Shown: positions 47,001 to 56,398 of the stretch, in pieces
How the letters are laid out: each line of letters starts with the position of its first letter
Position numbering within the stretch: the first letter of the stretch is position 1
Assembly (NCBI GenBank): GCA_963383645.1
Contig: OY726567.1
Coordinates: forward strand, 66,864,552-66,928,551
DNA: 64,000 nucleotides
Direction: 5' to 3'
Source of the DNA: Muscardinus avellanarius
Taxonomy: Eukaryota; Chordata; Mammalia; Rodentia; Gliridae
Position numbers and translations under genes: made by a program
Notes under the pieces: generated by a model
Seen by the model: the letters and a program-made list of their open reading frames with translations, nothing else
Database searches by the model: none
Told to the model about the DNA's origin: nothing

Positions 47001-49809
47001 GTTCACAGACAGCCTCAGTTACTTAGCAAGGCCCTTCACAACTCAGTTGAGACCCTCTTTCAAAAATAAGCAAGACTTACCAGGCGTGGTGGCGCATGCT
47101 TGTAATCCCAGCATTTGGGAGGCTGAGACTGGAGGATCGCGGTTCGCAGACAGCCTCAGCTACTTAGTGAAACCCTCTGCAACTTAGTGAGACCCTGTTT
47201 CAAAATAAAGAATAAAAAATTGGGCAAGGGGTGTACCTTGAAGGTTGAATGCCCCTGGGTTCCATCCCCAGACTTGCAAAAATAAAATAAACGAGACTAA
47301 AAAATAGGGCTGTGGGGTGTAGCTCAGAAATAGAATGCCACTGGGTTCCATTCACAGTACTGCAAAGAAAAATAAAATAGATTGGGGGTGTAGCTCAGAG
47401 GTAGAAGGCCCCTGGGTTCAGTGCTTGGGAAACAGACAGCTTCCCAAAACAAAACAAGCAAACAAAAAGAACAAGGTCTAGGGAAGAGGGAGATTCTCAA
47501 ACAGAGCAAATGTATGTATCGTGGTCCTTATGGGGCCAGCAAGAGCAATGTGGCAAGGAAGAATCCAGTGGCTTGTGGTGTCTTCCTTTTCCTTCAGGCT
47601 GGTAAACTGTATCATTTCATCTGAAGACTGTAAGGAATTTGCCTCTGTCCTGCTCAACAGCAGGAAGCTGAAGTATTTTGTTGTGATAGCAGTCAACCTG
47701 GACTACGGGGCGCGCTCATTGTTCCCAGCCTTGTGCCACCCAGACTGCGTCCTGGAGACCCTGGCGTAAGTGAACTCGGGAGGGGCCACTCTGGAGAACT
47801 AGCACCACGAACCTAGGCTGAGTGTCTGAAATCTGCCCACGGTGAAGGCATGAAGTAGTGATCTCAAAGCATAAGATTCAGAATCAAAAGGCTTAGCTTG
47901 ACTCCGTGGCACATGCCTGTAATTCCAGTCCTTGGGAGATTGAGACAGGAGGAGCACAGGTTTGTGGGCAGCCTCCGCAACCTAGTGAGGGTTTCTGCAG
48001 CTTAGTGAGATCCTGTTTCCAAATAAAATATAAAATAGGTCTGGGAGTATAGCCCAGAGGTAGAAAGCCTCTGGGTTCCACCCCCAGTACCATTAAAAAA
48101 AAAAAAAAAAAAAAGCCTCTGGGTTCCATCTCCAGCACCACAAAAATAAATAAATAAATAAATATATATAAATATATAAAATATATAAATATATTTTATA
48201 AATATATATTTTATAAATATATATGTGAACCCACCAATAATGGCTGGCAGGAAGCAGGAGCTTCCCTCATCCTAACCTTGAATATTCACAGGTCAGAATG
48301 GGCCCCATGTGGCCATATATCCCNNNNNNNNNNNNNNNNNNNNNNNNNNNNNNNNNNNNNNNNNNNNNNNNNNNNNNNNNNNNNNNNNNNNNNNNNNNNN
48401 NNNNNNNNNNNNNNNNNNNNNNNNNNNNNNNNNNNNNNNNNNNNNNNNNNNNNNNNNNNNNNNNNNNNNNNNNNNNNNNNNNNNNNNNNNNNNNNNNNNN
48501 NNNNNNNNNNNNNNNNNNNNNNNGCCTCTTGCAAGACAGGCCATATTCACATAACTTTTATTACAGCATGTTGTTAGAATTATTTTTTTTTATTATTGCT
48601 GGGCCTAATTTATAAACTTTCTCATGGGTTTGTACACAGAATATACACAGGGTTCATAACCATCCATGTTCCTGCATGGAGTCTCAGGGTGTTCCCCTGG
48701 GGTCTCGGTGGGTGGGTGGAGGGAGCTGCAGTATCATAATTTTTCTTTTGCAGTTTGGCGAATTGTCTCATCACCGCTGATGGCTGTCAAGCCCTTGCTT
48801 TAGTTCTTAGAAGCAATAAAAACATGATAAATCTACAGATTGGGTACAACAAGATAGAGAATGCTGGCATGAAACTGCTGTGTGAAGCTCTGATTCATCC
48901 CAACAGCTGCTTGGAAACTCTGGGGTGGGTAAAGTCATAGTCACGGCTAATAGTCATGGGTGATGGAAGATGGGGACTGATGGACAGAAAGAGAAAGAAG
49001 CTCCATCGTGATTTCAAGGCAGTTGGCTGTGGTTGCATCATACACCACTCCAGAGCCTTGGGGCTACACACATGAGTGTTCACTGCTGGCTGCCCGCTGG
49101 CCTGGGCCAGGCATGGCTGATCTCCCCCAGGGTGTGATCAGAAGGCGTGGTTATCTGGGGCACTGGCTGGTTGGCTTGGCCTCACTGTCAGGTACGGCAG
49201 TTGGCTGGCCATCCACGGGGTGAGAATGGACCACCTCTCATCACCTGACTAACCCAGGCTTCATGCCATGGCAGTTAAATTCATTCACTGAGATTACTGT
49301 AACAAAGCACCCTGCACCGGGTGACTTCCACAAACAGAAATAGATTGTCTCATGGTTCCAGAGGCTGGAAGTCCAAGGTGAGGGTGTCAACAGAGCCGGT
49401 TCCTTCTGAGGGCGGAGAGGGAAAACTTGCCCTGGGCCCTCTCCTTGGCCCGTGGATGGCTGACTTCTCCCTGTGTCTTCGTGCCATCCCCCTTATGTGA
49501 ATGTCCATGCATCAATTTCCTCTTTTCCTCTGGACACTAGTTGTACCAGCTTGGGGCCCACCCCCATGTTTTCATTTTAACTCAAATACCTCTGTTAAAA
49601 GACTCTCATGCTGGGTGTGATGGTTCGCGCTTATAATCTCAGTACTTAGGAGGCTGAGACAGGGTGATCACAGGTTCTTGGCCAGCCTCAGCTACTTAGT
49701 GAGGTCTTGCGCAACTTAATAAGACCCTGTTTCAAAATAAAGAATAAAAATAAGTCTGGGGGTGTAGCTCAGAGGTAGACTGCCCCTGCATTCAATCCCT
49801 AGTTCTAAC

Positions 49810-49865
<56 letters not shown>

Positions 49866-51669
49866 ATCTCCAAGCACAGTTGCATCTGAGGACCTGAGGA
49901 TTTTGATGTGGAATTTTTTTTTGAGGGGACAGAGTTTAGCCCTTTGCAGCATCTCGGGGCACAAGTGTCCAAGAAGCATTGCAGGCATCTGCGATGCAGG
50001 CTCAGAACGCTTGTCACTTTGCTTGCTCTGTGCCCTATCATCTGAAGCCAGGTCCAGGCCAGCCAGATTCGGGGGCTGGGAAGATGTGCTCCAAGGCTTA
50101 GTGAAATGGGGCTGCTAAGTCCCTTTGTCTGGGGCACAGATACCGCAGAATGTGGTATGTCAGCTGCCGAGGAAGAATCTGACGTCATAAACTCTGGGCT
50201 GTCAGGTACTGTCCCGGGCCATCTGGCTCACATCCTACCCCAAGGTGGGGGCACCCCTTATGTGTCATTCTCTTGCAGGCTGGAAGCGTGTGGGTTAACC
50301 AGCACCTGCTGTGAGGACCTGGCTTCTATTCTCACTCACTGTAAGACCCTGTGGGGGCTGAACCTGATGCAGAATGCCTGGGACCGCGATGGCATAGTTG
50401 TGCTGTGTGAGGCCCTGAGACAGCCAGAGTGTGCCCTGAACATGCTTGGGTGAGCTGGCGTCTGTGCTCCTTGGTGGGCAGAGTCCTCAGGGCTGAGAAG
50501 GAACTGGCTGGGACCTGCAATGTGCAGCTGCTATAGGATAATATCATTGCACTTAAAATGCAAATGGTGAACCAAGTGTGGTGGTGCACGGCCATAATCC
50601 CACTTCTTGAGAGGATGAGACAGGAGAATCACAGGTTTGAGGCCAACCTAGTGAGACCCCATTTCCAAATAAAAAATAAACAGGGCTGGAGGTGTAGCTC
50701 AAAGGTGGAATGTCCATGAGTTCAATCCCAAGTACCCCAAACAACCATTCCTATTTTCCACTGACTTCTTGTCTAAAACTCTAATGTCCTTATGGAATTG
50801 ATGCTGTCCGTCATAGGTTCTAGTCAGTGACATCAAGTTGGCAGCTTAAAGTTGGCCACGGTTGGAGCATTTATACCGCAGAAATGGGCAAAGCAGCTGG
50901 GCGTGGTGGTACACACCTGTAATCTCAATTTTGAGAAGCTGAGACAGGAAGAGCTCAGGATTGAGGATAGCCTAAGCAATTTAGTGAGACCCTTGGCAAC
51001 ATAGTGAGACCATGTATGTGTGTATATGAGTGTATTACTGAGGATTGAACCCAGGGTCATTCTTCTCCTGGAACTATCCCCCCAGTCCTATTTATTTTTA
51101 TTTTTATTGTTTTGAAACAAGGTCTAATTAGGTTGCTGAGAGTTTCACTACTTGCTGAGGCTGTCCTCAAACTTGTGATCTTCTTGTCTAGGAATCCCAA
51201 GTACCGGGATTACAGGAATGTGCCACCGCGGTTGAGATCCTGTTTCAAAATTAAAAGGTCTGAATGTGTAGCTCAGAGGTAGAGCACACTGGATTTAATC
51301 TCTAGTACCAAACAAAAAGAAAAGGAAAAGAACAAATGAGGGCATTTGGGGGGAGGAAGTGTGTGGGGCAGGGGGATTAAATATTACCAGCCCAGGGCTA
51401 TATATTGTAAGTAGGTTTGTTTCCTTAGAGCAAATTTAGCCACTCCTACCTTGTCCTCTGAAGAAATTCTGAAACAAGATGAAAAACAGAAAAGCAAAAA
51501 AAACAAAAAAAAACAAAAAAAAAACCACACAACAACAAAAATGGTGAATTAATCAGAACCCCTTTTATATTTTGCCAGACTGCAAAAAGATGACTTTGAT
51601 GAGGAAACCTGGGCACTTCTGAAGATGGAGGAGGAGAGAAATGCCCAGTTGACAATCATGGAGAACTGA
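36647..51669 (+). CDS. NLRP4: NLRP4: pyrin-NACHT-LRR protein, eight recognised coding exons, one probably in the assembly gap
   Basis: Cytoplasmic NOD-like receptor of the reproductive NLRP group; human NLRP4 is expressed in oocytes and is reported to dampen NF-kB and interferon signalling (family knowledge). Domains: pyrin (residues about 1-93), NACHT with Walker A GISGIGKT (about 155-162) and Walker [11 protein letters not shown] (about 226-235), then LRRs. Coding exons: 36647-36926, 39635-41207, 44291-44452, 45198-45365, 47598-47765, 48754-48924, 50279-50449, 51579-51669. All have AG acceptors and GT donors, and all introns keep the frame. They sum to 927 residues. Human NLRP4 is about 994, and adding one 171-bp LRR exon gives 984. 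The gap 48324-48523 sits where that exon should be. No internal stop is seen, so the gene looks functional. The start is the ATG of [18 protein letters not shown], nearly identical to the human N-terminus. Assignment to NLRP4 rests on residue-level similarity through every exon. Confidence 0.93.
37013..37432 (-). mobile_element. Two antisense SINEs in NLRP4 intron 1
   Basis: 37013-37215 is flanked by perfect TCTTTCTTTCAATTTT (36973-36988 and 37216-37231). 37230-37432 is an older copy. Confidence 0.92.
37846..38830. mobile_element. Three SINEs in NLRP4 intron 1
   Basis: 37846-38036 minus. 38083-38276 plus with (AC)n tail, flanked by AGTTTATGACA. 38650-38830 minus, young type, flanked by ATTTTATTTA-like repeats. 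38280-38640 between them has no recognised feature. Confidence 0.87.
39109..39366 (+). mobile_element. SINE with (AT)n tail
   Basis: Sense SINE whose tail is a roughly 60-base (AT)n tract ending exactly at the duplicated NACHT fragment. Confidence 0.9.
39367..39475 (+). repeat. Second copy of an NLRP4 NACHT-exon fragment inside the intron
   Basis: About 108 bases here match 40488-40598 of the NACHT exon, in the same orientation and at roughly 88-90 percent identity by eye. Shared blocks include CCCAAGGGCTCCAGGCGTCC and GACAGGCCTGTGTTCGCTGG. The copy is flanked on both sides by (AT)n tracts (39307-39366 and 39480-39515) and ends about 160 bases before the NACHT exon. It has no splice sites of its own that I can support. 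Confidence 0.85.
39635..41207 (+). CDS. NLRP4: NLRP4 coding exon 2 (NACHT and winged-helix region)
   Basis: A single 1,573-bp exon, typical of NLRP genes, fully open. Walker A is at 39817-39840 and Walker B at about 40030-40059. The acceptor is TTACTGACTCAG. The donor is GTGAGT at 41208. The exon starts in phase 1 and ends in phase 2. The protein stays collinear with human NLRP4 to the EHSS motif at the exon end. Confidence 0.93.
41242..42322. mobile_element. SINE-rich NLRP4 intron segment
   Basis: 41242-41364 plus fragment. 41490-41667 minus, flanked by TTGACTCTTTTTTT. 41668-42080 old minus SINE split by a plus SINE (41766-41985) whose tail became (GGAA)n. 42122-42322 minus with (TTTA)n tail. 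Confidence 0.88.
42333..42995 (-). mobile_element. Antisense L1, 3' end of ORF2 and complete 3' UTR
   Basis: 5'-truncated L1 with the ORF2 C-terminus ([25 protein letters not shown]) and the full 3' UTR to poly(T) at 42333. GTCTTACAAATTT flanks it (42323 and 42996-43008), and a third copy lies at 42111. Confidence 0.93.
43225..43437 (+). mobile_element. Old DNA-transposon-like repeat, copy 1
   Basis: GTAGGATGCTCAGAAGCATC, CCCTGGCCCCTACTCACTAG and GACATGGCCAAATGT match a common ancient mammalian nonautonomous element, probably hAT type. A second copy is at 44556-44735. Name not assigned. Confidence 0.6.
43457..44135 (+). mobile_element. Stack of sense SINEs with (ATC)n
   Basis: 43457-43575 left half; 43576-43800 complete; 43801-44046 with (ATC)n tail; 44060-44135 right half, perhaps the other half of the first. 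Confidence 0.85.
44291..44452 (+). CDS. NLRP4: NLRP4 LRR exon (162 bp)
   Basis: Encodes residues resembling human SDYSLICWHHICSVLTT, followed by an LRR consensus ending CVLQTL. Acceptor TTCATCACAG; donor GTAAGT at 44453. It is three codons shorter than the usual 171-bp LRR exon. Confidence 0.88.
44556..44735 (+). mobile_element. Old DNA-transposon-like repeat, copy 2
   Basis: Same element and strand as 43225-43437: GGATGCTGAGCAGCATCCCT and CAAAATTGTCTCCAAACACT. It lies in the next NLRP4 intron. Confidence 0.6.
44828..45145 (+). mobile_element. SINE with long (GA)n/(GGGA)n tail
   Basis: Sense SINE followed by about 110 bases of purine repeat. It ends about 50 bases before the next NLRP4 exon, so the intron end is unusually purine-rich. 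Confidence 0.92.
45198..45365 (+). CDS. NLRP4: NLRP4 LRR exon (168 bp)
   Basis: Starts with the INNV motif shared with human NLRP4 and contains [16 protein letters not shown], an LRR turn. Acceptor TTTTTGCAG; donor GTGCGT, a weaker but acceptable site. Confidence 0.88.
45366..47597 (+). other. NLRP4 intron with several SINEs
   Basis: 45366-45835 unique. 45836-45972 minus SINE fragment. 45973-46367 unique. 46368-46590 plus young SINE (flanks ATAGAATTT). 46598-46800 plus. 46833-47075 plus pieces. 47079-47420 plus complete copy and extra right halves. Confidence 0.8.
47598..47765 (+). CDS. NLRP4: NLRP4 LRR exon (168 bp)
   Basis: Encodes [19 protein letters not shown] and ends [10 protein letters not shown]. 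It aligns with the human repeat beginning LVNCHLSPIDCEVLAGLL. Acceptor TTTTCCTTCAG; donor GTAAGT. Confidence 0.88.
47895..48225 (+). mobile_element. SINE with duplicated right end and AT-rich tail
   Basis: Sense SINE 47895-48093. The segment GCCTCTGGGTTCCA recurs after the A-run (48114), followed by (AATA)n and (AT)-rich sequence to 48225, just before the assembly gap. Confidence 0.82.
48324..48523. other. Assembly gap of 200 N
   Basis: Exactly 200 undetermined bases, which looks like a fixed-size placeholder rather than a measured length. It lies in the NLRP4 intron between the exon ending at 47765 and the exon starting at 48754. Runs of X in translations across it carry no information. Confidence 0.99.
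48754..48924 (+). CDS. NLRP4: NLRP4 LRR exon (171 bp)
   Basis: Encodes [18 protein letters not shown] and ends NSCLETL. It aligns with the human repeat LVKCFITAAGCEDLASAL. Acceptor TTTTCTTTTGCAG; donor GTGGGT at 48925. Relative to human NLRP4, one complete repeat is skipped between this exon and the previous one. Confidence 0.88.
49265..49945 (+). mobile_element. Ancient interspersed repeat split by a SINE
   Basis: TTCCAGAGGCTGGAAGTCCA, then CTCCCTGTGTCTTCGTGCC and CATTTTAACTCAAATACCTC, form a common old mammalian repeat. It resumes after the SINE at GACTATCTCCAAGCACAGTT. SINE: 49607-49862, sense, with (GA)n tail. Family name not assigned. Confidence 0.6.
49946..50278. other. NLRP4 intron, unique sequence
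   Basis: No repeat or exon recognised before the acceptor at 50278. Confidence 0.5.
50279..50449 (+). CDS. NLRP4: NLRP4 LRR exon (171 bp)
   Basis: Encodes [18 protein letters not shown], very close to human [18 protein letters not shown]. Acceptor TTCTCTTGCAG; donor GTGAGC at 50450. Confidence 0.9.
50569..51312. mobile_element. SINEs in the last NLRP4 intron
   Basis: 50569-50742 plus. A plus SINE (50893-51013 and 51233-51312) is split by an antisense SINE (51014-51232). Confidence 0.85.
51579..51669 (+). CDS. NLRP4: NLRP4 last coding exon
   Basis: Encodes [19 protein letters not shown] and ends in TGA at 51667-51669. It matches the human C-terminus around DFDEETQALLTAEEERN but stops about ten residues earlier. 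Acceptor TTTTGCCAG. Confidence 0.9.
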
Positions 51670-51985
51670 GGAAGCAGAAATAGGATACAGGGGCAGAGGC
51701 CGGATAGCCTGCAGCTCGCACTCCTTCCAACCCAGGACACCTGTGGGGGCTGGGACTGGGCCCCGGGCCCAAGTGTAGACCTGTCTGTGCTCAGGAATGA
51801 TGAGTCGCCAGCACGCCAAGAGCCATGTTTTTATCACCTGTACAGATGTGTTTCATGTAACAGATGCGGGTTTTAATTTGTTCAGTGACCTCAGAGAAGC
51901 CACGGAAAGACCTTCATGATAAAATTCCTATCCCATCTCACAATGACATTTTAAACACCTAATAAAGTATTCTGTCTTCTTAAAA
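51670..51985 (+). terminator. NLRP4: NLRP4 3' UTR and polyadenylation signal
   Basis: A repeat-free stretch runs from the stop codon to a canonical AATAAA at 51961-51966, with cleavage expected about 15-20 bases later. A TTTTAAT element at 51871-51877, within 100 bases of the signal, resembles a cytoplasmic polyadenylation element of oocyte mRNAs. That last point is inference. Confidence 0.75.
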
Positions 51986-52048
51986 CACCTTATAAAATCT
52001 CAAAACAGAGTTTGCTTTTGGTGAATGGCTGGGGCAAGAATGTAGGTG

Positions 52049-52960
52049 AAGCTGGGCATGGTGGCATACACTCGTAACCATAGTACTTAGGAGGCTGAGA
52101 CAGGAGGATCCCGGGTTCACGGCCAGCCACGGCAACTTAGCAAGGCCCTCCACAACTTACTGATACCCTATTTCATAATATAGTGCGAGCTAAAATAGGG
52201 CTGGGGGTATAGTTCAGAGGCAGAATGCCCCTGGGTCCAATCCCCAGTAACACACACACACAGTACATTGAAGTGGTTGTGTTGTCCTGGGAAGATACTG
52301 GCCACATCGAGTGCACTAGAAGAGCTGATCCAACTTGATCATCCTTCTTCCTGTTGGTCCTAGTAGGGATCTAATTGTTTTGGTTTGTTTTGTTTTGTTT
52401 TCACTTGTCTTGCCTGATGAAGTTTTAATTTAAAGCATTTGGTTAGCTGGGTGTGGTGGTGCATGCTTGTAATCCCAGTGCTTGGTAGACTGAGACAGGA
52501 GGATCACAGGTTTGAGACCAGCCTCTCTATTTAGTGAGACTCTCTGCAACTCAGTGAGACCCTGTTTCAAAATAAAGAATAAAAGGGCTGAGGAGTGTAG
52601 CTGAGAGGTAGAACCCCCTGCATGCAATCCCTAGTACTGCAAAAAAAAAAAAAAAAAAAAAAAACTTTTTTGGTTTTGGTACTGGGGATTGAACCTGAGG
52701 CATTCTACCTCTGAGCTATATCCCCAGACCTTTTATTTTTATTATTTTACTATATTTTAGTACTGGGGAGTTAACCCAGGGGCATTCTACCTTCAATTTC
52801 CACCCCCAGCCTTTTAAAAAATTTTTTTAATTTGGAAATGGTCTCAGTAAATTGCAGAGGGCCTCACGAGGTTGTTGAGGCTAGCCCTGAACCAGTGATC
52901 CTATCTCAGCCTTGCAAACACCAGGATAATGGGTATGTACCGCCACACCTGGCTGTGATT
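52049..52960. mobile_element. SINEs between NLRP4 and NLRP8
   Basis: 52049-52262 plus with (AC)n tail; 52446-52663 plus; 52672-52960 minus, two merged copies. No NLRP13-like coding sequence seen. Confidence 0.87.
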
Positions 52961-53374
52961 TTTTTTTTTTTAATTTGACAAGGCGGTGCTTTGCAACTCC
53001 ACCTCTCTTTTCCAACAAGCTCATCTCTGGATCTCATGTAGATAGGGCTTGTTAAGTCTGGGCCCCAGGGCTTCTGAAGACTCCAAGTCAGGGAGATGGA
53101 CAGGTGGACATGATCACCCAGAGAATTACAATAGATATTCCCTAGCAGAAAGCAGCTCACCAGAACTGGGTGCACTGATAGTTCTCTGTGAGCTTGGGAA
53201 GTTCTCCCCACAGGTAATTTTCTCCTGCTTGCTCTTGGACATAAGTGGTAGGGAGGAGAAGTTCTTTTACAAATTAAGACACCTGGAAGATCACACCTGG
53301 CAGCCCATTAACTTTGAGCCCAGGATGCTAAATGCTTTCAAATTGGTGCAACAAGGAAGAACGAGCCAGCCCCA

Positions 53375-53512
53375 GCCAATGGAAAGGGCGATGTCACCTG
53401 CCTGGATTTGAGCCTATAAGAGCTCGGGGGTGGGGCAGCCCGGCACCTGTCCTTTCTGCCTTGGGAGATGTGTCTGACTGGAAAGAGCTTGGAAGCCTAA
53501 TTTCCTTTAGGG
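53375..53512 (+). promoter_or_regulatory. NLRP8: Probable NLRP8 promoter and noncoding first exon
   Basis: A repeat-free island with GCCAATGG (53375-53382), an E-box CACCTG (53395-53400), a TATA-like TATAAGAG (53415-53422) and a second CACCTG (53444-53449) near the expected start. A strong donor GTGAGT at 53513 closes a putative noncoding exon of about 70 bases, which would splice to the acceptor ending at 56007. E-boxes near the TATA box are typical of FIGLA-responsive oocyte genes. Motifs and spacing are seen; use in oocytes is inference. Confidence 0.55.
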
Positions 53513-53576
53513 GTGAGTTCTCGTGGGTTTTACCCTTACTTTTTTCTATCTCCTTTCCTCCCTTCCTTTCTTTTTC

Positions 53577-54390
53577 TTCTAGGAATTGAACCCAGGGGTG
53601 TTCTACCTCTGAGCTCTACTCCCAGCCCTTTTTATTTTTTGTTTTTGAGCCAGGGTCCTGGTAAGTTGTTGAGGGTCGAACTAACTTTCTGAGACTGTCA
53701 TTGTACCTCTGATCCTCCGGTCTCAGCCTCCCAAAAACTGGAATTAGAAGTACATACCACCACACCGAATTAAGTGTTCCTTTTCAACAGAGCAGGGTCA
53801 ATATTCTCCCCGCAATGGTTAGCGGGGGAGACGCTTTTTTTTTTTTTTTTTGGTGGTACTGGGGTTCCCGGAAGCCCTTCTACCTTCGGGCTACACTCCC
53901 AGACCTATTTTTACATTTTTTTTATTTGGAAACAGGGTCTCCTAAGCCAGCGCGTGCGGCTGGCTTCGAACCTGCGCGATCCTCCTGTCTCTGCCTCACA
54001 AGCGCGGGGATTACAAGCGTGCGCCACCACGCCCGGCAAGGGGTGGGGGGACGCTTTAGACGGGCTCCTCCTATCACTCATAGCTCAGGCTGAATTACTT
54101 GACCCAGTTGAACCTCAGCTTTCTCTTCTGTGAAGTGAAGGAAGAAAACAAAATCAGTGTGATAGAATTCTCTTGAAGATCTGAGGTTGCCCTGGCATGG
54201 TGGCACCGGTCTGTAATCCTAGTATGTGGGAGGCTGAGACAGGAGGATCATAGGTTTGGGGCTAGCCTTAGCAACTTAGTGAGACCCTGTTTCAATATAA
54301 ATTTTAAAAAGGGGCTGGTAGTGTATATTGGAGGCAGAATGTTCCTGGGTTTGATTCCCAGTACCAAAGAGAAAGAGAGAGGAAAAAAGA
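53577..54390. mobile_element. SINEs in the NLRP8 5' intron
   Basis: 53577-53768 minus. 53836-54038 minus, young, flanked by GGAGACGCTTT and GGGGACGCTTT. 54189-54390 plus. Confidence 0.88.
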
Positions 54391-54394
54391 AACA

Positions 54395-55235
54395 TGTGAC
54401 TTTCTGAGACTGGCTGATATTACTAAGCATGACACGTTTTAGTTTCATTTCTTTTTCTGCAAATGACATAATTTCATTCTTAATGACTGAATAAAATTCC
54501 ATTGTGTATATATACCACACTTTTTGTGTGGTACTGGGGATGGAACCCAGGGTCTTTATACCTCCAGACTACACTCCCAGACCCATTTTATGTTTTATTT
54601 GGAAACAGGGTCTCACTAAGTAGCTGAGGCTGACTTCAAACCTGCGTGATCCTCCTGTCTCAGCCTTTTAAGCACTGGGATTACAAGCGTGTGCCACCAT
54701 TTTTTAAAAAGATATTTATTGGCCATTTGTATTTCCTCTTTTGTGAAGTGTCTGTTCATTTGCTTATTTTATTGAATAAAATTTATTTTCTTTTTTTTCT
54801 TTTTTTTCTTTTTTTTCTTTTTTTTTTTTGTGGTACTGGAGTTCCTGGAAACCCTTCTACCTCGGGGCTACACTCCCAGACCTATTTTATACTTTTATTT
54901 GGAAACAGGGTCTCTTAAGCCAGAGCAGCTGGCTTCGGACCTGCGCGATCCTCCTATCTCCACCTCCCAAGCGCGGGGATTACAAGCGTGTGCTACCATG
55001 CCCGGCTCATTTATTTTTCTTGGTACTGGGCATTGAACTCGGGCATTCTACCTCTGAGCTACACCCATAGCCCTATTCTTTATTTTGAAACAGGGTCTTG
55101 CTTAGCTGCAGAGGGCCTCGCTAAGGCTGGCCACAAACCTGTGATCCTCCCATCTCAGCCTCCCAAGTACTGGGATTATAGGTTTGAGCCACCCCACCTG
55201 GATTAATTGCTCATTTATTGATTGGGTTATTTGGG
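54395..55235 (-). mobile_element. Old antisense L1 ORF2 fragment broken by SINEs
   Basis: The C-terminal ORF2 piece with [19 protein letters not shown] (54395-54520) continues at 54716-54785 and 55203-55235. SINEs at 54527-54702, 54786-55006 and 55014-55195 (all minus) separate the pieces. A (TTTTTTTC)n run is at 54789-54828. Confidence 0.8.
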
Positions 55236-55239
55236 GTTT

Positions 55240-55737
55240 GGGTGGTGAGTTTTTTAGGGGAGTATATGTGTTCCTAGGAATTGGTTATTCTACCACTGAA
55301 TTACATTCCCAGCCCTTTTTATTTCTTATTTTGAAACAAGGTCTTGCTAAATTACCACATGCTGGCCTTGAACCTGTGATCTTCCAGTCTCAGCTTCCCA
55401 AGTACTGGGATTATAGGCACATGCCATTGATCCCATGATCCATTTATTAGGAATAAAACATTATTGAATTTGAGATCACTTATAGTCCAAATGGGGCCCT
55501 GTTACCTAGCTACCTCATTTCTAGATTTTAGCCTGATTTTTTTTTTCCTCGTGCTAGGGACTGAACCCAGGGGCGTCCCACCTCAGAGCTACACCCCTAG
55601 CCCTATTCTATTTTTTACTTGGAAACTAAATTGCTGAGAGCCTCCCGAAGCTGCTGATGCTGGCCATGAACCTGTGAGCCTCCTGTCTCAGTCTGCCAGT
55701 ACTGGGATTACAGGCATGCTCCACCATGCCCAGCTAT
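55240..55737 (-). mobile_element. Two antisense SINEs
   Basis: 55240-55440 (degenerate) and 55537-55737. Confidence 0.82.
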
Positions 55738-56049
55738 TTGATTCTTCTTATTAAACATTTCACAGAGTCCTTGATATATCGTTTGTCTGTTCCCTAGAGG
55801 GAGCGTAAAGAATAAAAACTACAAGGTAGTTTGGGGTCCAAACACTAAAGCCAAACATGCAATGGGTGCTCAGTTTTTCCACAGAACAGAGACTCCAAGG
55901 AGGAGAGGTGAGGAGAGTACCTGGCCCCCAGGACACTCTACCAAACTGGTTCAATGAATCTGCCTTGCTGGCTGGTGTGTTCATTTTCTTATTTCATGTC
56001 CCCACAGGTTTCATCTGCTCTCTCTTCCCATTGGCCTGGTGTATGCGAT

Positions 56050-56398
56050 ATGGATCTAGAGCCGTTCCTTCCCTCCTCCTACTCCCCGCCCATCGATCCT
56101 TTATCAGTTCCACCCGGGATGTTCGCTAACACCCCTTTGGACGATGGGGTCATGCTGTACATGTCTAGGCTAAACAAGGCAGAGCTGTGCAGGTTCAAGC
56201 AATTGGTGCTGAAAGAGAAGCTGAGACCGCACTCCGTCCACATCCCCTGGGAGTTCCTGAGGAAGGCCAAGTGGGCCGAGGTGGTCCATCTCTTGATAGA
56301 GTACTTCCCGGGAAAACTGGCTTGGAAAGTGGCCCGTGACATCTTCACCATGATGAACCAGAAGATTTTGTCTTTCCTGGTAGAAAACGAGGATAGCC
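56050..56398 (+). CDS. NLRP8: NLRP8 coding exon 1 (pyrin domain)
   Basis: Start ATG at 56050, with an acceptor CCCCACAG ending at 56007 giving a 42-base untranslated lead. A proline/serine-rich N-terminal tail of about 35 residues precedes the pyrin helices, as in human NLRP8. The exon ends after one codon base at donor GTGAGT (56399). Confidence 0.88.

Noticed and set aside
47079..47290. tRNA-like sequences with A and B boxes, as in this and dozens of other SINEs
   Set aside because: They are the right halves of dimeric SINEs, not tRNA genes; none folds as a complete tRNA with an acceptor stem.
48278..48615. Open frames across the run of N
   Set aside because: Artefacts of undetermined bases.
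52900..53370. Possible NLRP13 remnant between NLRP4 and NLRP8
   Set aside because: Frames on both strands were compared with NLRP motifs; no pyrin, Walker or LRR pattern was found.
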